Below, in pieces: positions 49,319 to 57,400 of a DNA stretch of 58,386 nucleotides. This stretch comes from Fen-549 sp964636655 (GTDB lineage: Bacteria; Actinomycetota; Thermoleophilia; Gaiellales; Gaiellaceae). The stretch spans positions 1 to 58,386 of the forward strand of contig CAZWTK010000013.1 of the NCBI GenBank assembly GCA_964636655.1. The letters run 5' to 3'. Made by a program: the position numbers and the translations under genes. Every line of letters starts with the position of its first letter. Within the stretch, counting starts at the first letter, position 1. The notes beneath the pieces were generated by a model, which saw nothing but the letters and a program-made list of their open reading frames with translations, was not told where the DNA came from and ran no database searches.

Positions 49319-49721
49319 CGCCGGGTGGATTTTCTCCGAAACGGGCCCGAACGCGCGTGGTCAGCCCGCCGCGAACGTTGAAGAAGCACTCGACCTCGGC
49401 GAAGCGGGGCGCGGCCGCAGCCACGATCTCGTCGAGCACCGCACCTACGACCTCTTCCTGGAGGATCTTTCGCTGCCTGAACGAGGTCAGGAAGTCGCGC
49501 AGCGACTTCAGCTCGAGCAGTGCCTCGTTCGGGACGTAGCGGATGACCAGGCGACCGAAATCCGGCGCGCCGGTGAGCGGGCAGAGCGAGCTGAACTCCA
49601 GCGCCTCGAGCTCGATCTCGAGCCGCCGTTCGGGCTGAGTGCTCTTCAACGTATCGATCGTCAAGCTCTCGTCACACTCGCGTCTCGTGACTTCCGGCGT
49701 CTCGTCCTGAGGATTGAGCAC
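49311..49721 (-). CDS. queF: NADPH-dependent 7-cyano-7-deazaguanine reductase
   Basis: QueF reduces preQ0 to preQ1 for queuosine in tRNA. The 136-residue protein has LEFSSLCPLTGAPDFGRLVI with the catalytic Cys47 and Asp54, VPNEALLELKSLRDFLTSFR and ECFFNVRGGLTTRVRARFGE. The length fits the single-domain (type I) enzymes. It is the first gene of a pair with the SDR-like gene (overlap of eight). No other queuosine genes and no preQ1 riboswitch-like structure were seen in the 163 bases upstream. Confidence 0.94.
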   Translation of the reverse strand: MLNPQDETPEVTRRECDESLTIDTLKSTQPERRLEIELEALEFSSLCPLTGAPDFGRLVIRYVPNEALLELKSLRDFLTSFRQRKILQEEVVGAVLDEIVAAAAPRFAEVECFFNVRGGLTTRVRARFGENPPGDA

Positions 49722-49884
49722 TGTAGAGCGTTCGCGTATTACGCGGCCACCATCATAGCCAACCGCCTCGCAAATACCCGTACGAGCACGTGATAAGCGG
49801 GGTATTCGAGAGGATCGGCAAAGTTGTTATCGTGTGGCTCCCGGCAGCCCTTTGAACCGAGCAACCGGCACGATCGGAATTCCC

Positions 49885-50328
49885 ATGAGTACCGACGATC
49901 TCTCGCCTATCGAGAGAGAAAAGATAGAAGAAGAAGTTCGAGAAGCATTCTCGAGCGTTGTCGGGGGATGCGAGCTTCTCGATGTGGATGCGGCGTTCGA
50001 AGTGTTTCTCGATTCTCCGGAGTTCGTGATGATCGGAGCGGATGGAACGCTGTGTGATTACCGACAGTACGTGGACAACAACGTCTCCTATCTACGGACC
50101 TGTTCGAGCTTCAAGCTGACGACGCTGAACGAGCAGATAAGGGTTTACGATCGCCGCCTGGCGATCTTGTCTTGGATATACAAAGCAGAAGCGACTCTGA
50201 AAACCGGAGAGCGCGACCTGTTCGAGAGTGCGGGAGCAACCTTCGTGTTCGCCAAGATCGGCGAGGAATGGAAGGTCGTGCACTATCACGAGTCGGCGCT
50301 GCCGCCGACGAGGGTCCCCGGGGGTTAG
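49885..50328 (+). CDS. SnoaL-like/DUF4440-type protein
   Basis: The 147-residue protein starts MSTDDLSPIEREKIEEEVRE and has a cone-shaped alpha+beta barrel pattern: helices, then FLDSPEFVMIGADGTLCDYR, IRVYDRRLAILSWIYKAEAT and GATFVFAKIGEEWKVVHYHE. These match SnoaL-like or DUF4440 domains, which bind small molecules and include enzymes and non-enzymes. The ATG at 49885 replaces a GTG at 49834 that adds 17 non-homologous residues. The gene has lower GC than its neighbours in its first 150 bases, and is isolated. Confidence 0.75.
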   Translation: MSTDDLSPIEREKIEEEVREAFSSVVGGCELLDVDAAFEVFLDSPEFVMIGADGTLCDYRQYVDNNVSYLRTCSSFKLTTLNEQIRVYDRRLAILSWIYKAEATLKTGERDLFESAGATFVFAKIGEEWKVVHYHESALPPTRVPGG

Positions 50329-50478
50329 CGGAGTACCGCCGACGAGCCGCCGCCGGCGAGACGGAAGCCGGGGCTCCGGCAGCAGCGGAGGGGAGGTCGC
50401 CGCCCGTGTCAGCCTCGGTCTACGCGCCGCGAGTAGGATCGAGCTCATTGCGACGAGCCGGCTACGATCGATTGCCTG

Positions 50479-51543
50479 ATGCATAGCGAACCTGAAGCCG
50501 ATCGGGGTGCGGACGATTGCCTGGGAATCGTCCTCGTGGTCTACGACAACGCCGACTCGATCGGACAGCTGCTTGCGGCGCTGAGCGAGGAGAAGCGCCC
50601 CGGCGACAGGATCGTGCTGGTGGACAATCATCCCGCGCACGCCTGCGCCGACCTAGCCGAGGGTATCGACGCCGTTGACCTGGTCGTACGCTCGCAGAAC
50701 GTGGGTTTCGGCGCCGGCTGCAACAAGGGTGCGGCGGCGATCGAAGACGAGGTCGAGCTGCTGCTCTTCCTGAACCCCGACAGCTCGCCCGAGGCGGGCG
50801 CGATCTCGCGCCTGCGCGAGGGTGGAAAGGCGGAGTGGGCGGCCTGGTCGGGCCTGTTGCTTTTACCCGACGGAAGGATCAACGCTGCCGGTAATACCCT
50901 TCACGTCTCCGGGCTCTCCTGGTGCACTGACTACGGCGTGGCGCCGAGCGACTATCGCTCAGCGCCCGCCTCCGCGATCTCACTCTCGGGCGCCGACATG
51001 ATCGTGCGCACGCAGGCGTGGAAACGCCTCGGCGGCTTCGCGCCCGACTACTTCCTCTACTACGAGGACACCGACCTCTCGTTCCGACTCAAGTCGATGG
51101 ACCTCGTGCTCGGCATCGTGCCCGATGCTCACATCGCTCACGACTACGAGTTCGACAAGAGTCGGCAGAAGTGGTTCTTCCTGGAGCGCAACAGATACGT
51201 CTTCATCCTGCGTACCTGGCCGCTTTCGCTGCTGATCGTGCTCTTGCCGCTTCAGGTCGTGACCGAGCTGGGGCTCTGGCTGGTGAGCGTCTTCCAGGGT
51301 CGGTTGCTGATCAGGATCCGCGCGGTTGGCTCCTTCCTTCGCCTGCTGCCGCGGCTTCTGCGGCAGAGGCACTACATCTCCCGTCAACGAGTCGCCAGTG
51401 GGCACGAGTGCCTGCGCATGTTGGAACCGAGAGTCGACACCCCGTTACTCAGCAGGCTGGTGCGCGGCCGGGCGATCTCGACCCTGTTCAACGGGTATTA
51501 CAAGGCCGCCGCCTTCGTTCTGCGGATCGCGGCGCGGACCTGA
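50479..51543 (+). CDS. Family 2 glycosyltransferase (rhamnosyltransferase-like)
   Basis: The 354-residue protein has a GT-A fold: LGIVLVVYDNADSIGQLLAA, RSQNVGFGAGCNKGAAAIED, LLFLNPDSSPEAGAISRLRE (metal-binding Asp region) and FLYYEDTDLSFRLKSMDLVL (the ED catalytic motif). The C-terminal part has a membrane helix pair (WPLSLLIVLLPLQVVTELGL). This matches WbbL-type rhamnosyltransferases of envelope glycan synthesis. The start ATG is at 50479. No other glycan genes adjoin it, so the sugar and acceptor remain unknown. Confidence 0.88.
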   Translation: MHSEPEADRGADDCLGIVLVVYDNADSIGQLLAALSEEKRPGDRIVLVDNHPAHACADLAEGIDAVDLVVRSQNVGFGAGCNKGAAAIEDEVELLLFLNPDSSPEAGAISRLREGGKAEWAAWSGLLLLPDGRINAAGNTLHVSGLSWCTDYGVAPSDYRSAPASAISLSGADMIVRTQAWKRLGGFAPDYFLYYEDTDLSFRLKSMDLVLGIVPDAHIAHDYEFDKSRQKWFFLERNRYVFILRTWPLSLLIVLLPLQVVTELGLWLVSVFQGRLLIRIRAVGSFLRLLPRLLRQRHYISRQRVASGHECLRMLEPRVDTPLLSRLVRGRAISTLFNGYYKAAAFVLRIAART

Positions 51544-51619
51544 AAAAAAGGCTCTACGCCCGCCTCCCGGGCGGTGTCCGCGACGTCTCGGCTCGGCTCG
51601 TTGGGTACAGTGAAGGTTC

Positions 51620-52750
51620 ATGCCCGAGAACGATAAAGGTCTACGCGGCATTGTCGCGGTCGATTCGAAGATCACCTCGATCGACGGCGCGCGGGGAATT
51701 CTGCGCTATCGCGGATACGACATCCGCGATCTCGTCGAGCAATGCTGCTTCGAGGAGGTTTGCTTCCTGCTCCTGCGCGGTGAGCTTCCCTCCGCAGAGG
51801 AGCTCGCCTCCTTCAAGGAAGATCTGCTCGTTGCGCGCACGATTCCGACCGAGGTCGAGGCGGTCGTGGACGACTCCGCGCACTACGCGCGGCCGATGGA
51901 AGCGATGCGCTCGATGTGCTCGGCGCTTTCCTTCTCCGACCCCGACAAGGCCTCGAACGAGCTGGATGCCAACCTGCGCAAGGCCACTCGCCTGATCTCT
52001 CAGGTGCCGACCGTGATGGCGCGCTACCGGCGCCGCTACTACGGGCTCGAGCCGGTTGGGCCCGATCCCGAGCTCGACTACGCGACCAACTTCCTCTGGA
52101 TGCTGCGCGGCGAGCTACCCAGCGAAGACGATGCAAAGGTGCTCGACGCGGTCTCGATCATGCACGCCGACCACGAGATGAACGCCTCGACCTTCTCGGC
52201 GCGCGTGATCGCCGCCACCTGCACCGACATGCACTCGGCCATCGTCGGCGCCATCGCCGCGCTCAAGGGCCCCCTGCACGGAGGAGCCAACGAGTGGGTG
52301 ATGGCGACGCTGAAGCAAATCGGCTCCGAGGAAAAGGTCGACGCCTGGGTGGACGAGATGCTCGATCAGGGAAAGAAGATCCCGGGTTTCGGTCACGCCA
52401 TCTACAAGGTCACCGATCCGCGCGCGATCATCCTCAAGGAGATCGGGCGCAAGGTGTTCGAGCGTGCCGATACGAGCGAGCCGAACTGGTTTGCGATGAC
52501 CGAGCGCATGGAACGCCGCGTCTTCGAGCGCAAGGGCCTGGTGCCGAACGTCGACCTCTACTCGGCCTCGGTGCTCTACTACCTGGGCTTCCCGATCGAC
52601 CTGCTGACTGCACTGTTTGCCGCCAACCGGGTCGTCGGCTGGTCGGCGCACGTGATCGAGCAGCACCTCGACAACAGGATTATTCGGCCCACTATCAACT
52701 ACACAGGGCAGCCGGCGCGCGAGCTTCCGGTAAGCCAGGAGCGAGCATGA
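51620..52750 (+). CDS. Citrate synthase
   Basis: The 376-residue enzyme condenses oxaloacetate and acetyl-CoA at the entry of the TCA cycle. Catalytic residues are visible in GPLHGGANEWVMATLK (His), KIPGFGHAIYKVTDPR (His) and VPNVDLYSASVLYYLGFP (Asp). The length and the front SKITSIDGARGILRYRGYDI fit the shorter Gram-positive type rather than the hexameric E. coli type; a 2-methylcitrate synthase is also possible. The ATG is at 51620. The next gene overlaps its stop by four bases. Confidence 0.93.
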   Translation: MPENDKGLRGIVAVDSKITSIDGARGILRYRGYDIRDLVEQCCFEEVCFLLLRGELPSAEELASFKEDLLVARTIPTEVEAVVDDSAHYARPMEAMRSMCSALSFSDPDKASNELDANLRKATRLISQVPTVMARYRRRYYGLEPVGPDPELDYATNFLWMLRGELPSEDDAKVLDAVSIMHADHEMNASTFSARVIAATCTDMHSAIVGAIAALKGPLHGGANEWVMATLKQIGSEEKVDAWVDEMLDQGKKIPGFGHAIYKVTDPRAIILKEIGRKVFERADTSEPNWFAMTERMERRVFERKGLVPNVDLYSASVLYYLGFPIDLLTALFAANRVVGWSAHVIEQHLDNRIIRPTINYTGQPARELPVSQERA

Positions 52751-53283
52751 GCGAGCAAGGCGAAGTGCAACCGACCACCCTCGCCGAGGCGGCAGCCGAG
52801 GCCGACGAGCTGGCCCTGCGCGGTGCCCAGCGCGAGCTGGCCCAGCTGCGTAGCGAGTGGGACGACGAGCTGGAGGCTGCGGCTCGGAGCGAGGATTTCC
52901 GCGAGCGCGCCGTCGCCTACAAGGCGATCGGGCAGTTTCGCTTTCGCCAGAAGCTGGAGCTGCTGAAGCGCGGTTTCGACGACGAGAGCCCGGGCTGTCG
53001 CGGCTCGGCGCTGGTGTCGCTGGAACTGCTCTCGCGCGGCCACCCAGGAGCCGTCAACTCGGTTCGCTCCAACCTGCACACGTTGGCCAGCCGCGACGAC
53101 AACGGAGCGGTGCGGCGACTGGCCATCGTTTGCCTGCGCAACGGCTCGCCACAGTCGGACACGCTCGGCATGCTGGCCGGCATGGCCGAAGACGAGGCGC
53201 TGGAGGAGAGCATGCGCGCGACGGCTAAAAGCGTCGTCGGCGCACTCAAGCGTAAGGCCAGCGCCCGCCCGCCAAAACGCTGA
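52747..53283 (+). CDS. Helical HEAT-like protein of unknown function, coupled to citrate synthase
   Basis: The 178-residue protein starts at ATG 52747 in an ATGA overlap with citrate synthase. It begins with a coiled-coil-like acidic region (about residues 10-50, ELALRGAQRELAQLRSEWDD). Helical repeats follow that resemble HEAT motifs: VAYKAIGQFRFRQKLELLKR, GSALVSLELLSRGHPGAVNS and GAVRRLAIVCLRNGSPQSDT. The end is Lys/Arg-rich. No catalytic motif is visible. Coupling suggests it acts with citrate synthase, for example as a scaffold, but that is inference. Confidence 0.7.
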   Translation: MSEQGEVQPTTLAEAAAEADELALRGAQRELAQLRSEWDDELEAAARSEDFRERAVAYKAIGQFRFRQKLELLKRGFDDESPGCRGSALVSLELLSRGHPGAVNSVRSNLHTLASRDDNGAVRRLAIVCLRNGSPQSDTLGMLAGMAEDEALEESMRATAKSVVGALKRKASARPPKR

Positions 53284-53289
53284 GCGGCT

Positions 53290-54174
53290 CTAGCGCGACC
53301 GTGTTTTGGCGTGCGGGTGGGCGCTGAAGTAGGTCTCGCGCCGGCGCTTGTCCGAGACGTGCGTGTACAGCTCGGTGGTCGAGAGGTCGGCGTGGCCGAG
53401 CATCTCCTGGACGCTGCGCAGGTCGGCGCCGCCCTCGAGCAGGTGGGTGGCGAAGGAGTGGCGCAGCAGGTGCGGGTGGATGCGCTCGGGCTCCAGCCCG
53501 GCTACGCCGGCCAGGCGGCGCAGGATGAGGAAGGCACCGGCCCGGGTGAGCGGGCCGCCGCGGGCATTGAGGAACAGATCGGGCCGCGGGCGCTTCTCGA
53601 GGAAGGGTCGCCCGCGCGCCTGGTAGCGGGTCAGCGCCTCGGCCGCCTGGCGCCCGATCGGGACGATCCGCTCCTTGTCGCCCTTGCCCAGACAGCGCAC
53701 GATCCGATTCTCGAGATCGATGCCTGCCTTCTCCAGTCCGACCGCCTCGCTGACGCGTAGCCCGGCGCCGTAGAGCAGTTCGACCAGGGCTCGGTCGCGC
53801 AGGTCGCGCGGCTTGATGCCGTTTGCCGCCTCGATCAGGCGCTCGGCCTCGGCCGGCGAGAGGGGGTGGGGGAGCTTTCTCTGCCGCCGCGGCGGTCGCA
53901 ATTCGGCGGCGGGGTTGTCGCCGCGCGCCCCGACCAGAACGAGGTGCCGGTAGAAGGAGCGGAGCGCGGCCAGCCGGCGCGCGACCGTCGCCGAGGCCAG
54001 CCCGCGCGCACGCAGCTCGGCCAGGTAGCGCTCCAGATCGTCGGTCGATGCCGTGGCTAACGGTTTCGCGAGCACCCGGGCGGCGTCGGCCAGGTCGCGC
54101 CGGTAGGCCTCGACCGTACGCTGCGAGCGGCGCGCGGCGAAGAGCGCGAGAAAGCCTTCGACCTCTTGTTCCAT
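53290..54174 (-). CDS. Tyrosine recombinase of the XerC/XerD family
   Basis: The 294-residue protein has an N-terminal SAM-like core-binding domain (about residues 1-90, FLALFAARRSQRTVEAYRRD) and a catalytic domain. The catalytic residues are Arg in LLYGAGLRVSEAVGL, the His and Arg of HPHLLRHSFATHLLEGGADL, the His of MLGHADLSTTELYTHVS and its Tyr nucleophile. The usual R-K-H-R-H-Y set appears complete. It is the normal length for XerC/XerD, which resolve chromosome dimers; a mobile-element integrase is less likely because no attachment sites or cargo are seen. Its start ATG is at 54174. Confidence 0.9.
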   Translation of the reverse strand: MEQEVEGFLALFAARRSQRTVEAYRRDLADAARVLAKPLATASTDDLERYLAELRARGLASATVARRLAALRSFYRHLVLVGARGDNPAAELRPPRRQRKLPHPLSPAEAERLIEAANGIKPRDLRDRALVELLYGAGLRVSEAVGLEKAGIDLENRIVRCLGKGDKERIVPIGRQAAEALTRYQARGRPFLEKRPRPDLFLNARGGPLTRAGAFLILRRLAGVAGLEPERIHPHLLRHSFATHLLEGGADLRSVQEMLGHADLSTTELYTHVSDKRRRETYFSAHPHAKTRSR

Positions 54175-54308
54175 CGGACCTTCGTTCTTCGCCGTTGCGG
54201 GCGTTTTTCTTCCTGGCGAAGGCGATCGATCGATGCGAGTGTGTCATTTGCTTCCCCAAACGGGGGATATTGCCTGCCGCGCGGCGGAGGGATTTATTGG
54301 GCGCGGGA

Positions 54309-54338
54309 TTGACTTCTGTAGCGAAGACCTCGTAGTGT
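54309..54338 (+). promoter_or_regulatory. Tentative promoter upstream of the RHS gene
   Basis: TTGACT at 54309-54314 is followed after 18 bases by TAGTGT at 54333-54338, about 65 bases before the start codon. The -10 is a poor match, so this is only a guess. Confidence 0.25.
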
Positions 54339-54403
54339 CCGAGCAACCGAGTCTTCTGCCGCTTTGAGCTCGGCTTCCCCCTAACCGCCAAGGAGAATCT
54401 GCG

Positions 54404-57400
54404 ATGCGTGCCGTCCCTCGCCTTCGCCTACCGCTTGCGACCGCGGTGGCCCTGATTGGTTTTGTCTGCCTGCTTTCCTCGAGTGCCAGCGCCGGGGGCT
54501 CGTCCGGTGACAACGGTTATGCGCAGGTCGTACTCGACGATGGCCCCGTCGCCTTCTGGCGACTCGACGAGACGAGTGGCTCGACGGCGGCGGATTCGTC
54601 GACGACGCACGTGTACGTCCATGACGGGAGGTACGTCGGCCTCCCCTCGTCGGCCTATGCCTCCGCGACGCCTCCCATGGGCGGGAAAGCCGTCACGCTG
54701 TCGAATCCGATGAACGGCCCGGATCAGAGGATCGATATCGACTACGACTCGGCGGACGAGCTGGCCGAGCTAAATCCCTTCACCTACACGCTCGAGGCGT
54801 GGGTCAAGCCGAGCGAGTTGCCGCTGACCGGCGGTACGAACTACCAGCCCTACTTCAAGTCGATTCTCTGCTCGCGTCAGGCCGATCTCGACATCATGCC
54901 CGGCTATCACCTCTACATCGGCTACTACGACGGCGCCGCGCGCTTCTCTTTTCTCGCGGGCACCAATGCGGCTCCACAGGGCGATTGGGGCGCCTATCGC
55001 TTTGTCTACGACCACAACCACGCTGTCCAGACAAATCAGTGGTACCACGTAGTCGCCACCAACGACGGCACCAATCTCCACCTCTACGTGAATGGACAAG
55101 ACGTCACCGGATCTCAGCTTGGCTCGGGCAACAACTACCCGCCGAACTGCTACGAGGCCACTCACATCGGCGCCTGCAAGATCAGTGGCAGTGGGGACGT
55201 CTATCTCTCTCGCTACTCGGGATCGCTTGCCGACGTAGCCGTCTACAACGGCGTGCTGCCGCTGGTGCGAATACGAGAGCACCATCGATTCGGTACCGAA
55301 GGCCCGCCGCCGGTAACTAACCCGACCCTCACTCTCTCGTCGGCGAGCAGTTCTCTACATACCGGTGGCACGGTGACCTTCACCGTCGAGGCCGGGAATG
55401 TCTCAACCGTCGACTGGACGAAGCTGAGCGCGAAGGTCACGGGCGCGAACGCCCGAAATATCTCCCTGGTCCGCGCCACGAGTACTTCGGCAACGTTCTC
55501 CTACGCCGGTCCCAACTCGGGCACCGACAGGGTCGCCGTCTCGGGGACGATTACGGGAGACGACGGGGTCAGCCATCATGTCGACTCAAACTCCCGCGTG
55601 GTCAACTGGCTCGCTGGTGCAAGCTCGCCGGAGAGCTCCTACGGCGATTCCGGTACGAACCCCTACGCGAATGTTCCGACGTGCGTCTGGGGCGATCCCG
55701 CGAACAGCGTGACCGGGAACTTCTTCGAGACCTACACGGACGTCTCGCTACCGGGGACGGGCATCCCGTTCTCGCTGGAGCGCACCTACAACTCCCGCGA
55801 CGCCGGGCTGGGACGCCTCGGCAAGGGTTGGAGCGCGAACGTGCTCACATCTCTCGCGATCGACGAGTCAGGGAACGTAACCGTTGAAGCGGGCGGCGGA
55901 GAGAAGGTCGGTTTCGTTCTTCAAGCAGACGGCTCATACGAGGGCGACTCAAACGTCACGGCGACGCTGACGAAGACCTCGTCCGGCTACGACCTTCTTC
56001 TACAAGACCAGAACGTTCAGCACTTCGACTCGGACGGTCATCTCCTCTCCTGGCTCGATCCGAACGGGCAGGGGCTCCATTTCGCCTACAGCGGCGAGGG
56101 TCGACTGACGAGCGTCACCGACTCGGGTGGGCGTGTGGTCGACTTCGCCTACGACGGCGAAGGACGGCTGATCTCGGTAACCCTCCCCGACTCGAGCACG
56201 ATCTCTTACGGCTACGACGGAGACGAGCTCATTTCGGTGACCGACCAGACGGGCGCGGTGACCCGCTATGTCTACGGCGACAAGGGCTTCCTGGCCCGCG
56301 CCATCGACCCGAGCGGGACGGTTCTGTTCGAGAACACCTACGACGACTCCGGAAGAGTGCTTACGCAGACCGATCCGGCGGGTAACACGATCGCCTTCGA
56401 CTGGTCGGAGGGAACAGCCTCCGACACCTCGGGTAGCTGGAAGGACTCCTACACCGACCGGAACGAGCTCGCGAAGAGGGTGGACGCGCTCGGAAACGAG
56501 ACCGAGTACTCCTACAACGAAAGCAGCGAGCCGGTCTCGATCACAGATCCGCTCGACAACGAGACGACGGTGACCTACGACGAGCGCGGAAACATGCTCA
56601 CGATGACGGACGCGCTCGGCAACACGGAGAGCTGGACCTACGACGAGGACAACAACGTTCTCAGCTACACGGACCAGCTCGGGAACGTCACTCACAGCAC
56701 CTACGACTCGAACGGAAACCTCCTGACCGAGACCGACCCGCTCGGAAACGTCACGAGCTATGAGTACGACTCGGCCGGCCGCCAGGTCTCCGAGACCGAT
56801 CCCCTCGGCAGGAAGACGAGGAGCGTCTATGACGACCAGGGCAACCTGACCGCCTCGATCTCGCCCTCGGGCGCGACTACGACCTACACCTACGACGCGA
56901 ACGGAAACCAGATCTCCGAGACCGACCCGCTCGGGAACACGACGACGTCTGAGTACGACGCCGCCGGGAGGTTGGTCAAGACAACCGATCCACTAGGGAA
57001 CTCGACCAGCTCGACCTACGACGAGGCAGGTCGCCTCCTCAGTCAGACCGATGCGAACGGAAACAAGACCCGCTACGAGTACGACGACGCCGGCCGCCAG
57101 GTCGCGGTGATCGCCCCGGACGGCTCGACTACGAGATCCGCCTACGACCAGTACGGAAACCTGGTCGACTCGACCGACGCGCTCGGCAGGGTCACCCACT
57201 ACGAGTACGACGTACTCAACCGTCAAGTGGCCTCGATCTCCCCGACCGGCGAGCGCACCGAGACCAACTACGACGCGAACGGAAACGTGACCGACACACA
57301 GGATCCGCTCGGCGCGAAGACGAAGAGCGTCTTCGACGAGCTCGGACGCGAGATCGAGACGACCGACGCGCTCGGCAGGACGACGAAGACCGTTTACGAC

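Noticed and set aside
47519..49381. A 620-codon plus-strand frame opposite the Lon-like and SDR genes
   Set aside because: Both minus-strand genes have intact family motifs; the plus-strand reading has none.
49722..49833. preQ1 riboswitch upstream of queF
   Set aside because: The sequence lacks the short CU-rich pseudoknot pattern of preQ1 classes that I could recognise.
53290..54174. Integrase of a mobile element
   Set aside because: Length and layout fit housekeeping XerC/XerD; no attachment-site repeats or cargo genes were seen around it.
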